The notes beneath the pieces were generated by a model, which was given only the letters and a program-made list of their open reading frames with translations, had not been told where the DNA came from and made no database searches. A DNA stretch of 64,000 bases from Epilithonimonas mollis (GTDB lineage Bacteria; Bacteroidota; Bacteroidia; Flavobacteriales; Weeksellaceae): contig NZ_FRAM01000001.1 of assembly GCF_900142325.1 (NCBI RefSeq), positions 620,001-684,000 of the forward strand. The letters run 5' to 3'. Both the position numbers and the translations under genes were made by a program. This document shows positions 16,332-24,603 of this stretch, one piece after another; the stretch's first letter is position 1; each line of letters opens with the position of its first letter.

Positions 16332-16988
16332 ATGAAAAACAAAATTCTACTTTCTGCTTTTTGCCTTTTTGCCCTAATATCTTCTTTTCATTCTCAGGAA
16401 ACTAAAACTGAAGAAATATCGGTTTCCGCACCTGCGGAAGTTGTTGACAGACTAAACATACCAGGACCTGTAAACTTCAATGATAATGAATATTTTCTTG
16501 TATGGAGCAAACAAAATTCTGTTACCTGGGCGCAGCAACAATACATCATGAAAGATGATGACTTCAGCAATTACAAAGAGCTGATCAATATCTCTTACTT
16601 TGATAAAGAAATTGACATGGAAACAGCCGTACAGCAAAAAGCCGATTATGCGGAAAAGCTGAAGGAAAAAGCTCAGGATAAGTATTCTTTTGTTGGCGTG
16701 ACCGAAAGTCCTGACGGAAAAGAAATGATTGTGGATTATCTGATTACCGTGACTCCTAAGGAAGGCGAATCCTTTGCCGAATACAACATTGACAGGTTCA
16801 AAAGTTTTGATCTTAATGGTAAAAAATCATTTTTAATATTTTCTTATTCGAAACGGATTGCCGGCGATTTGAAATACGCAGCAAAAGCCTTATCAAAAGA
16901 GAGAAACAGGCTGATGGAAGCTACTATCAAAACAGCGATTCCACCTGTCACCTACAAACCTACCGAGGTTGACAAAAAGAAGAAATAA
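16332..16988 (+). CDS. Secreted protein of unknown function
   Basis: 218 residues from the ATG at 16332 (MKNKILLSAFCLFALISSFH), giving a clean signal peptide cleaved near SFHSQE. An earlier ATG at 16287 would mask the signal. The mature part is soluble and mixed alpha/beta, with VNFNDNEYFLVWSKQNSVTW and GKEMIVDYLITVTPKEGESF. It ends in the basic tail KPTEVDKKKK. I do not recognise the family. It lies between nadE and ribD, all on the same strand. Confidence 0.7.
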   Translation: MKNKILLSAFCLFALISSFHSQETKTEEISVSAPAEVVDRLNIPGPVNFNDNEYFLVWSKQNSVTWAQQQYIMKDDDFSNYKELINISYFDKEIDMETAVQQKADYAEKLKEKAQDKYSFVGVTESPDGKEMIVDYLITVTPKEGESFAEYNIDRFKSFDLNGKKSFLIFSYSKRIAGDLKYAAKALSKERNRLMEATIKTAIPPVTYKPTEVDKKKK

Positions 16989-17029
16989 CCTTATCAGAAC
17001 CCCGATTTTCTGATGCCAGAAATTACATA

Positions 17030-18070
17030 ATGACCAACGACGAATTTTATATCAAACGCTGCATAGAGCTTGCCGAAAAAGCTTTGGGAAAAACTTATCC
17101 CAATCCTCTGGTCGGATCAGTGATTGTTCACAATGAAAGAATCATCGGCGAAGGTTTTCACAAAAAATCCGGCGAACCACATGCCGAAATCAATGCTATC
17201 AATTCCATAAAAAAAGAAGATCAAGATCTGATTCCGGAATCTACAATTTATGTTTCATTAGAACCTTGTTCCCATTTTGGGAAGACACCGCCCTGTGCGC
17301 TCAAAATAAAAGAACTTGGCTTTAAAAAAGTCGTAATCGGAGCGATGGATAGTCACGATAAAGTCAATGGAAAGGGCAAGAAAATAATTACCGATGCAGG
17401 AATTGAAGCCGTTTCCGGAATTCTGGAAGATCAATGCAGACAGCTTAACAAGCGGTTTTTTACCTATCACGAAAAAAAGAGGCCTTTCATTATTCTGAAA
17501 TGGGCACAATCTTCAGATGCTTTTATGGATAAAGATTTCAAACCTTATCAGATCAGCAATGCCTTATCCAAGCAATTTGTCCATCAGCTGAGAAGCGAGG
17601 AACATGCTATTTTGGTTGGAAAAAATACAGCACTTCATGACAATCCAAATTTGACGGTAAGAGAAATAGAGGGACGGAATCCGATCAGGATTCTAATTGA
17701 CTTCAATCTGGAAGTTCCTGATGATGCTCATATTTATAATAATGACGCAGAAACGATTATTTTAAATTCAATCAAAACTTCGGAAAATAGAAATCTGAAA
17801 TTCATTAAAACAGACCGGGAAAATTCTATAAATCATCTTCTTGGAAGATTATACGAACTGCAGATTCAGTCTGTGATCATCGAAGGCGGAAGATTTACAT
17901 TGCAGCAATTCATCGATCAAAATCTTTGGGATGAAGCTATCATTTTCAAAAATCCATCCCTCATTCTGGAAAACGGAACCAAAGCTCCGGAATTCAATTT
18001 CAATTATCAGAAAACAGGATATCTGAGAGATACTGAAGTTTCATTTTACCGTAACGAAAGTCTTGACTAA
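17030..18070 (+). CDS. ribD: Bifunctional riboflavin deaminase/reductase RibD
   Basis: 346 residues. The N-terminal deaminase domain (about 1-145) has the zinc site in GEPHAEINAI and SLEPCSHFGKTPPC. The C-terminal reductase domain has ILKWAQSSDAFM, HAILVGKNTALHDNPNLTVR, and IEGGRFTLQQFID. It catalyses the second and third steps of riboflavin synthesis. Both halves look complete. Confidence 0.93.
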   Translation: MTNDEFYIKRCIELAEKALGKTYPNPLVGSVIVHNERIIGEGFHKKSGEPHAEINAINSIKKEDQDLIPESTIYVSLEPCSHFGKTPPCALKIKELGFKKVVIGAMDSHDKVNGKGKKIITDAGIEAVSGILEDQCRQLNKRFFTYHEKKRPFIILKWAQSSDAFMDKDFKPYQISNALSKQFVHQLRSEEHAILVGKNTALHDNPNLTVREIEGRNPIRILIDFNLEVPDDAHIYNNDAETIILNSIKTSENRNLKFIKTDRENSINHLLGRLYELQIQSVIIEGGRFTLQQFIDQNLWDEAIIFKNPSLILENGTKAPEFNFNYQKTGYLRDTEVSFYRNESLD

Positions 18071-18131
18071 TATCAGAATTACAGCTCAGAAAAAATCCGT
18101 AAATTCGCATCTTTAAATTGATTTTCATTCT

Positions 18132-18704
18132 ATGAAAAATCTGAACGCACCTGTAAAAGGTTTGATTTTTTCTTTGCTGGCAATGGGATTTGCTTTTGCT
18201 GTTTACTTTTTGTTTTTAGCAAAACCGAATTATTATTTGGTGGACAATCCTACACCAGAGACTTATTATTTCAAAATTAATAATGGCGAAGAAAAGATAT
18301 TGTCTGCAGGGCAATATCTGAAGGTTGATCTTAACAAAGGAAAAAACAATATCAAAGTTTTTGATCAGAATAAGCAAATGCTTTACGATTCTGCTTTTAC
18401 AGTAGATAAGGTACGCGGTCTATTAAACATTACACATGATGATTATTATATCAACAATCAGTATTACGGCTACGGACTGAACAAAGATTCGTTGATGGCG
18501 ACAAAAACAGGTCTCGAGATTGATAAAAAACTTTATCTGGGCGACGTAAAAAAAATGAACAAGCTATATTCTGAGGATTTTTATTATAACCTGGATGAAG
18601 AGTATGACCGTGTCATTAAAAATGTAGCAAAAGTGGAAAGCAGATCCAAGATTTTCAGAAAACAGGATTTCATTAATTATTACAAAAATTATTATAAATT
18701 CTAA
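18132..18704 (+). CDS. Membrane-anchored protein of unknown function
   Basis: 190 residues. One membrane helix lies near the N-terminus (about 8-30, GLIFSLLAMGFAFAVYFLFL). The extracytoplasmic part is Tyr/Lys-rich, with NNGEEKILSAGQYLKVDLNK (a beta-rich segment) and a C-terminal stretch FRKQDFINYYKNYYKF. I recognise no family. It sits between ribD and ubiE on the same strand, 61 and 42 nt away. Confidence 0.68.
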   Translation: MKNLNAPVKGLIFSLLAMGFAFAVYFLFLAKPNYYLVDNPTPETYYFKINNGEEKILSAGQYLKVDLNKGKNNIKVFDQNKQMLYDSAFTVDKVRGLLNITHDDYYINNQYYGYGLNKDSLMATKTGLEIDKKLYLGDVKKMNKLYSEDFYYNLDEEYDRVIKNVAKVESRSKIFRKQDFINYYKNYYKF

Positions 18705-18746
18705 TCCTGATTTATATTATTATATTAACTCACCAAAAATAAAACA

Positions 18747-19472
18747 TTGGAACACAACAAAGTAACACCATATAATTCCGAATACAGCAAAAAGAGCCAG
18801 GTCGAAGATATGTTCGATAATATTGCTCCGAAATATGATCTTCTGAATCACGTCTTATCCATGAAGATCGATGTGCTCTGGAGAAACAAACTGGTAAATA
18901 TGCTGAAGCAGGACAAACCGGGATTGGTTTTGGATGTAGCTACAGGAACAGGAGATCTGGCAATAACAGTGCAGAAAGGAACCAATGCAAGCGTGATTGG
19001 TCTTGACCTTTCCCAGCAAATGCTGAATGTCGGAATCGAAAAAATAAGGAAACAAAACCTAGACTCGAAAATCATAATGCAGAAAGGTGATGCCGAACAA
19101 CTTCCTTTCGAAGACAATAAATTTGATGGCGTTACCGTTGCATTTGGAGTAAGGAATTTTGAAAATCTGGAAAAAGGACTTTCAGAACTTCGGAGAGTTG
19201 TGAAAGAAGACAAAAGTATTTATATATTAGAGTTTTCTAAAGTTGAAGGATTTTTAGGACCTTTTTATATGTTTTATTTCAAGAACATTCTTCCGGCTAT
19301 CGGACGTTTGGTATCTAAAGACAACAGAGCATATACATATCTCCCTGATTCTGTAAATGCTTTTCCGTTCGGAGAAAAGATGAAATCAATTCTTCTGAAA
19401 ACAGGTTTCAAAAAGGTAGAATACAAAAAACTGAGTTTAGGAATAGCCACTATTTATAAAGCTACAAAATAG
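18747..19472 (+). CDS. ubiE: Demethylmenaquinone methyltransferase
   Basis: 241 residues; methylates demethylmenaquinone to menaquinone. The start is a TTG at 18747 giving (M)EHNKVTPYNSEYSKKSQVED; no in-frame ATG fits better. The SAM site is LDVATGTGDLAI, followed by GLDLSQQML. UbiE signatures are FGVRNFENLEKGL and AYTYLPDSVNAFP. Menaquinone is the usual Bacteroidota quinone. porT follows after 1 nt. Confidence 0.92.
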   Translation: MEHNKVTPYNSEYSKKSQVEDMFDNIAPKYDLLNHVLSMKIDVLWRNKLVNMLKQDKPGLVLDVATGTGDLAITVQKGTNASVIGLDLSQQMLNVGIEKIRKQNLDSKIIMQKGDAEQLPFEDNKFDGVTVAFGVRNFENLEKGLSELRRVVKEDKSIYILEFSKVEGFLGPFYMFYFKNILPAIGRLVSKDNRAYTYLPDSVNAFPFGEKMKSILLKTGFKKVEYKKLSLGIATIYKATK

Positions 19473-19473
19473 A

Positions 19474-20280
19474 ATGAAGCATCGATTTATCAAGATTTTA
19501 TCATTATACGTAATACTTCTGGGGAGCAACCTTCAGTCGCAGACCTTTAATAATCTTTTCAGAACCCGGGACAGACAGGATAATCTTGAAGATTTTGATC
19601 TGCAGAAGTTCAGCTGGGGTTTTTATCTCGCAGGCAACAATTTTGACTACAAAATGGTTCTGAATCCCACTTACGGAATGGATGGCAACAAAAATCTTGT
19701 AGAATCCAAATCCACATATAGTTTCGGAGCTGGTCTGATTGGAAAAATGAGACTGAATGAATTTCTTGATCTCAGAATTGAACCGGGTTTGCATTTCGTA
19801 CAAAGAGACCTGACCTTCAACACATACGATCATATAAACGATATCACCAACAACGGCTCGACATACAATCCACCTTTCACTCCGCTGGGAGAATTTACGG
19901 AAACCGATTCCAAAAAGATTGTAAAATCGACTTATGTAGATATCCCGATCTTGCTTGAGATCCACGGCGACCGTTGGTACAACTCACGTCCTTACGCAGC
20001 TGCAGGGGTCAATTATCTGATGAACCTCCAGTCTAATGAAACCTCTGAAGCTGACAACAGCGTGAACACTTTCCGTACAACAACCCACAATTTTGGATGG
20101 TCTGCAGAGATTGGCATTCAGTTTTATTTCAGCAAGTTTAAGCTGACACCGGCACTTCGCGGAACATTCTTTACGAATAACGAACTGGTTCAGGACAAAG
20201 CAACCACACCGCCTTACTGGACACCGGCGATCTCCGTAATGCAGACCAGAGCATTCATGTTCGTTCTGAAATTCGAATAA
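19474..20280 (+). CDS. porT: T9SS outer-membrane protein PorT
   Basis: 268 residues. The signal peptide ends near NLQSQT (residue 24). An eight-stranded beta-barrel pattern follows, with FSWGFYLAGNNFDYKMVLNP, FLDLRIEPGLHFVQRDLTF, STYVDIPILLEIHG, and a closing strand ending AFMFVLKFE. Placement one base after ubiE matches the flavobacterial ubiE-porT arrangement. PorT is required for type IX secretion in Porphyromonas and Flavobacterium. Confidence 0.88.
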   Translation: MKHRFIKILSLYVILLGSNLQSQTFNNLFRTRDRQDNLEDFDLQKFSWGFYLAGNNFDYKMVLNPTYGMDGNKNLVESKSTYSFGAGLIGKMRLNEFLDLRIEPGLHFVQRDLTFNTYDHINDITNNGSTYNPPFTPLGEFTETDSKKIVKSTYVDIPILLEIHGDRWYNSRPYAAAGVNYLMNLQSNETSEADNSVNTFRTTTHNFGWSAEIGIQFYFSKFKLTPALRGTFFTNNELVQDKATTPPYWTPAISVMQTRAFMFVLKFE

Positions 20281-20288
20281 AAAACAAC

Positions 20289-20312
20289 AGAGCTTTCCGA
20301 AGCTCTTTTTTT
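20289..20312 (+). terminator. Terminator after porT
   Basis: AGAGCTT-TCCG-AAGCTCT hairpin followed by a T-run, 9 nt after the porT stop. Confidence 0.85.
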
Positions 20313-20448
20313 TTCTAAATTTTAATTTAATGAATAATACTATTATTTATTTAAAATAGTTCATAACTTTAAATCCTTATAAATCAAACAAAAACCAAAT
20401 CATTTCCAGAAAAGAATGATAACCTGTTAATTCATCATTAATTTTTCT

Positions 20449-20456
20449 TATTTTTG
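20449..20456 (+). promoter_or_regulatory. -7 promoter box of the zapB-like/zapA unit
   Basis: TATTTTTG, a TAnnTTTG match 26 nt before the start at 20482. Confidence 0.5.
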
Positions 20457-20481
20457 TAAAAGTTAGAATTTAACTCTGGTT

Positions 20482-20784
20482 ATGCTAAGTGAATTAGAAA
20501 ATAATTTTTCTGTTTTGGAAAAAAAGATTCTCAGTCTTTACAAAAAGTACAGGAACCTTTCGGAAAAACATGCAGAATTATCTGATGAGCTACAACAGCT
20601 GAAGGAAGAATATGCAGAAGAAAAACGCAGAAACCAGATTTTAGTAGAAGAAAATAAAGAATTAAAGCTCTATTCAGCAATATCGGGAAATGCAGAACAC
20701 AACCGTCTGATGAAGAATCATATCAACAGACTGGTAAAAGAAATTGACATGTGTGTTTCCGAACTACAAAACACCGGTTTATAA
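20482..20784 (+). CDS. Coiled-coil protein upstream of zapA (ZapB-like)
   Basis: 100 residues, almost entirely predicted coiled coil: LENNFSVLEKKILSLYKKYR and SDELQQLKEEYAEEKRRN, then NKELKLYSAISGNAEHNRLM. It resembles small partner coiled-coil proteins encoded before zapA in Bacteroidota. A role in Z-ring assembly is inferred from position alone. The stop is 1 nt from the zapA start. Confidence 0.72.
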   Translation: MLSELENNFSVLEKKILSLYKKYRNLSEKHAELSDELQQLKEEYAEEKRRNQILVEENKELKLYSAISGNAEHNRLMKNHINRLVKEIDMCVSELQNTGL

Positions 20785-20785
20785 G

Positions 20786-21073
20786 ATGGATTTCAGAAGA
20801 ATAACAATCAATATTGCCGGGAGAAACTATCCGCTGAATGTGCCTGCTGCTGAAGAAGAAACCCTTCGAAAGGTGGGAAAACAGATAGAAAGCATGATCA
20901 AGGACTTTGAAGCCAGCTTCGATGTAAGAGACAAACAGGATGCTCTTGCGATGTGTGCTTTGAAATTAGGGACTAATGCAGAAGTATATTCTTTAAACAA
21001 CGAGAAAAATATTAAAAATACAAACGAGCGTATCCATAAGATCAATACGCTCCTGGAACAGCTGGAAAAGTAG
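20786..21073 (+). CDS. zapA: Cell division protein ZapA
   Basis: 95 residues from the ATG at 20786 (MDFRRITINIAGRNYPLNVP). The N-terminal strand-turn motif I-AGRNYPL and the helix EEETLRKVGKQIESMIKDFE are ZapA hallmarks. DKQDALAMCALKL precedes a C-terminal coiled coil. ZapA cross-links FtsZ filaments. It follows the ZapB-like gene directly. The probable 6S RNA lies just downstream. Confidence 0.88.
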   Translation: MDFRRITINIAGRNYPLNVPAAEEETLRKVGKQIESMIKDFEASFDVRDKQDALAMCALKLGTNAEVYSLNNEKNIKNTNERIHKINTLLEQLEK

Positions 21074-21091
21074 TTTCCCGGTTACAAGTTG

Positions 21092-21256
21092 CCTACAATA
21101 GTTCTAACACAAAGAAGTAAACTCAACAATTAAAAATTACCGGACGAAAGTTCATTTGATGGCGTGCTGCCTTGCGCAGATTACAGAAAATGAAAATAAG
21201 TTCAAATCGTGTTTTTATGGAGTTTACTCTATAACTGAACTGTTGTAGGTTTTTTT
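21092..21256 (+). ncRNA. ssrS: Probable 6S RNA (6S-Flavo type)
   Basis: A long rod-like fold. The outer stem pairs CCTACAATAGTTC (21092-21104) with GAACTGTTGTAGG (21237-21249) over 13 positions. An internal loop is followed by a second stem, GTAAACTC (21117-21124) with GAGTTTAC (21220-21227). Near the middle are the CTGC/GCAG hairpin and a large unpaired bubble, the layout of 6S RNAs that mimic an open promoter. A T-run at 21250-21256 ends it. Position between zapA and rny fits known 6S linkage to zapA. No open reading frame is present. Confidence 0.72.
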
Positions 21257-21382
21257 ATGCATTTTTTCTAAAAGTAAAATGTATAATGTATTAAGGTTAA
21301 AATTGAAAAGTCATTGTACCTATAACACTGTACTTTTTCACAAAATAAAGAGAGACAATTAAACTCAATATATATAAAAATT

Positions 21383-22954
21383 ATGGACACAATTACCATT
21401 ATTATCGGTGTTGTAGCACTTCTAATCGGAGCTTTAGCCGGTCTTTTCTTCGGGAAAAGTGCTATCAATTCCAAGTCAAAATACATGATAGAAGATGCGA
21501 AGAAAAGCGCTGAAAACATTATAGAAAAAGCCAATGTACAAGCCGAGGCTGTGAAAAAAGAAAAGCATCTGCAGGCTAAAGAAAAATTTCTGGAACTGAA
21601 ATCCCAGCATGATGCAGATATCCAGTCGAGAGAACGAAAAATGCAGGAAGCCGAAAAACGGACAAAAGATAAAGAAAACAAGCTGAATGACGAGCTTTCC
21701 AAAGCAGGAAAATTAGAAAAAGACCTTGAAAAACAAGTCGCGGACTATAACAAAAAGCTCGAGATTCTTCAGAAAAAACAGCATGATCTGGATGTTGCAA
21801 CAGCTCAGAAAGTAGAAATGCTAGAGAAGATCTCCAACTATTCTGCAGAAGAGGCGAAAAATGAACTTGTAGAATCGTTGAAAGCGGAAGCTAAGACCAA
21901 AGCGTCCGCTCATGTCCAGAGCATCATGGAAGAAGCACAGCTGAATGCTAAGAATGAGGCTAGAAAAATCATCATCCAGACTATCCAGAGAATTGGGACA
22001 GAGCAGGCTGTAGAGAATTCGGTTTCTGTTTTTAATATTGAATCTGATGAGATCAAAGGTAGAATCATCGGGCGTGAAGGTAGAAACATCCGTGCGCTGG
22101 AAGCTGCCACTGGTGTAGAGATTATTGTAGATGATACACCGGAAGCGATTCTTCTTTCCTGTTTTGATCCTGTGAGAAGAGAGATCGCAAGATTATCGCT
22201 GCACAGATTGGTGACAGACGGCAGAATCCACCCGGCGAGAATCGAAGAAGTTGTAGAGAAAACAAGAAAACAGATCGAAGAAGAGATTATAGAAGTGGGT
22301 AAAAGAACCATTATTGATCTTGGAATCCATGGTTTACATCCGGAATTGGTGAAGGTTGTGGGTAGAATGAAATTCCGTTCTTCTTATGGGCAAAACCTAT
22401 TACAACACTCAAGGGAGGTAGCGAATATTGCTGCTACAATGGCGGCGGAATTAGGGTTAAATGTAAAACTGGCTAAAAGAGCCGGGCTATTGCACGATAT
22501 CGGGAAAGTCCCTGAGCAGGAATCTGAATTGCCACACGCACTTCTTGGTATGCAATGGGCTGAAAAATATGGTGAAAATGCCGAAGTTATCAACGCTATC
22601 GGTGCTCACCACGATGAGATAGAAATGACTTCTCTCCTGTCTCCGATCATCCAGGTTGCGGATGCAATATCTGGAGCGAGACCAGGTGCAAGAAGACAAG
22701 TTCTGGAATCTTACATCCAAAGACTGAAAGACCTGGAAGCGGCTGCTTTGAGTTTCGAAGGTGTTTCCAGTGCTTATGCCATCCAGGCGGGAAGAGAACT
22801 GAGAGTGATGGTAGAAAGCGGAAAAGTGAATGACGAGAATGCCTACCAATTGTCTTATGACATTTCTGAAAAGATCCAGAATGAATTGACTTATCCGGGG
22901 CAAGTAAGAGTTACTGTGATTCGGGAAACGAGAGCTGTGAATATCGCAAGATAA
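21383..22954 (+). CDS. rny: Ribonuclease Y
   Basis: 523 residues; membrane-anchored endoribonuclease for mRNA decay. The N-terminal helix (about 3-25, [20 protein letters not shown]) is followed by a long Lys/Glu-rich coiled coil to about residue 190. The KH domain has [20 protein letters not shown] (about residue 228). The HD domain has [10 protein letters not shown] and IGAHHDE. Full length for the family. A strong terminator follows. Confidence 0.95.
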   Translation: MDTITIIIGVVALLIGALAGLFFGKSAINSKSKYMIEDAKKSAENIIEKANVQAEAVKKEKHLQAKEKFLELKSQHDADIQSRERKMQEAEKRTKDKENKLNDELSKAGKLEKDLEKQVADYNKKLEILQKKQHDLDVATAQKVEMLEKISNYSAEEAKNELVESLKAEAKTKASAHVQSIMEEAQLNAKNEARKIIIQTIQRIGTEQAVENSVSVFNIESDEIKGRIIGREGRNIRALEAATGVEIIVDDTPEAILLSCFDPVRREIARLSLHRLVTDGRIHPARIEEVVEKTRKQIEEEIIEVGKRTIIDLGIHGLHPELVKVVGRMKFRSSYGQNLLQHSREVANIAATMAAELGLNVKLAKRAGLLHDIGKVPEQESELPHALLGMQWAEKYGENAEVINAIGAHHDEIEMTSLLSPIIQVADAISGARPGARRQVLESYIQRLKDLEAAALSFEGVSSAYAIQAGRELRVMVESGKVNDENAYQLSYDISEKIQNELTYPGQVRVTVIRETRAVNIAR

Positions 22955-22977
22955 TCCAGATTATAAAAATAAATATT

Positions 22978-23008
22978 AAAGGCTTCCAGATCTGGAAGCC
23001 TTTTGTTA
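22978..23008 (+). terminator. Terminator after rny
   Basis: Perfect palindrome AAAGGCTTCCAGA/TCTGGAAGCCTTT followed by T residues, 23 nt after the rny stop. Confidence 0.85.
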
Positions 23009-23028
23009 GCAGAAATGTTATAACAATC

Positions 23029-23579
23029 GTGGGTAAATATCGGATTTATAGAAAATCAGAAAAATTTGTTTGGACAAGAAGCCGAATAATTTTGTCAATT
23101 ATTTTGTCAACGTTATTAATTTACGTAATTGAATATTTAATTGTAGGAGAGCTTGGAGACACTTTACTTAATAAAATAATTGGATACTTAATGTGTCTTG
23201 CTATGTTTGCAGGTCTAATCAATAATTTATTTAAAGAACAACTTAAAGGAAAATTAGAAGGATTGATAATATTTGAAAATGATAATATTAAAATAGATCA
23301 AGAAACAATTTATTTGGACGAAAAAAGACTAATAAAATTTACTGGAGTTGATTATGTTGATATGCTCATTACTCACAATTTTCCGACGGATTATTTTCAA
23401 ATGGTGTAAATAATCGAGTAACAATCATTTTTAATTCCGGAAAAGTTAAAACAACTTATTTTCAAAGAAATTATCAATCTGAAATGAGGAAAATAATTAA
23501 AGAATTAACTCATTATTACAATGAAAAGAAAATGATAAAAGAAAATTACTTAAATACTATTAACGAGATAATATTTTAG
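23029..23579 (+). pseudogene. Frameshifted small membrane-protein gene
   Basis: From a GTG at 23029, the first frame gives a protein with two hydrophobic segments (RIILSIILSTLLIYVIEYLI and GYLMCLAMFAGLINNLF), then IIFENDNIKIDQETIYLDEK. It stops at 23407-23409 just after YFQMV. Inserting one T into the T-run at 23394-23397 would join it to a frame reading GVNNRVTIIFNSGKV, KTTYFQRNYQSEM and KKMIKENYLNTINEIIF up to TAG at 23577-23579. It is AT-rich and of unknown family. A real loss or an assembly indel are both possible. Confidence 0.6.
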
Positions 23580-23597
23580 TAACACTTCTGCTAGCAT

Positions 23598-23769
23598 AGT
23601 ATTGGCAAAATGCGGGATTAAAATCTAAGTTGAACTACTCTACTTTTTTATCCACAAATATTTTCCAATTCCACATTTTTGTTTAACTGAGTTCCATTGA
23701 AAAAATATTGGCTACGGTTAGACTGAACTTGAACTTTCGTCCAAATTAAGCCCGCACTTCGCCAATACT
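23598..23769. repeat. Long imperfect inverted repeat behind the broken membrane gene
   Basis: AGTATTGGCAAAATGCGGG ATTAA at 23598-23621 pairs with TTAAG CCCGCACTTCGCCAATACT at 23746-23769, with 21 of 24 positions matching. The loop is about 124 nt and contains weaker internal complementarity. It begins 19 nt after the gene's restored stop. Motifs GTTATAAC (23017-23024) and CGTTATAC (23793-23800) flank the whole gene-plus-hairpin segment. Confidence 0.6.
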
Positions 23770-23940
23770 TTTTCCGTTTTACTCTTCTATTACGTTATAC
23801 AAAAAGAGTAGTTTCTTTTTTTATTTCAAAATAATTGGTCATTATTTTGAAAGTTGTTTTATTCATTTTCACATAAGCCTTGTTACTTTTTATATAAGCA
23901 TTATTAATTTTAAAATAAGGTTAATTGATTTTGAATGTTA

Positions 23941-24367
23941 TATTTCTTTTTAAGAAATATTAAGTCGTTTTTATATAGGTCGCTCCTACGGAGCTTTGTT
24001 GTTATTAAAGCTTTTCTTCTCTTAACAGTTTCCCGCTCTGTGGCTTTGCTTTTTAGTAAAAAACTACTGGGCTATTTGATTTGAAATGTCTTATTTCTTT
24101 TTAAGAAACATGAAGTTATTTTTTATATAGGTCGCTCCTACGGAGCTTTGTTGTTATTAAAGTTTTTTTCTATTAACAGTTTCCCACTCTGTGGCTTTGC
24201 TTTTTAGTAAAAAACTACTGGGCTATTTGATTTGAAATGTCTTATTTCTTTTTAAGAAACATGAAGTTATTTTTTATATAGGTCGCTCCTACGGAGCTTT
24301 GTTGTTATTAAAGGTTTTTTTCTCTTAACAGTTTCCCACTCTGTGGCTTTGCTTTTTAGTAAAAAAT
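23941..24367. repeat. 151-bp tandem repeat array, about 2.8 copies
   Basis: Three units start near 23941, 24093 and 24243. Each holds TATTTCTTTTTAAGAAA, then GGTCGCTCCTACGGAGCTTTG (stem GCTCC/GGAGC), then CAGTTTCCCACTCTGTGGC and TTTGCTTTTTAGTAAAAAA. Copies 2 and 3 are nearly identical and copy 1 is a little diverged. There is no coding potential and no short regular spacer pattern, so it is not CRISPR. Confidence 0.85.
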
Positions 24368-24603
24368 ATTGTGCTGATTAAATAGCTATAAAAATCACTG
24401 TAAAAGGAGGTTTATATTTTCGTGAAGGTATTTTTAAATGGCTTTGTACATACCTGAATTTGTTTCGAGAATGGATAGGAATTAATCTTTTGCTTTGTGA
24501 AATGTAATACTTTACGGTTGTTGACTTTTAGGAGAAAGGGGACATTAAATCCGCCATTTAATGAAATAATCCGAAAATTCTAAAGAAAGACATACCGAAG
24601 GAG
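24368..24603. other. Non-coding remainder before ggt 3' end
   Basis: About 236 bp of AT-rich DNA between the tandem array and the ggt stop. I see no gene, RNA, promoter box or clear hairpin in it. Together with 23770-23940 it completes the roughly 1 kb gene-free stretch from 23580. Confidence 0.5.

Noticed and set aside
23941-24367. CRISPR array
   Set aside because: Units are 151 bp and contiguous; no unique spacers and no cas genes.
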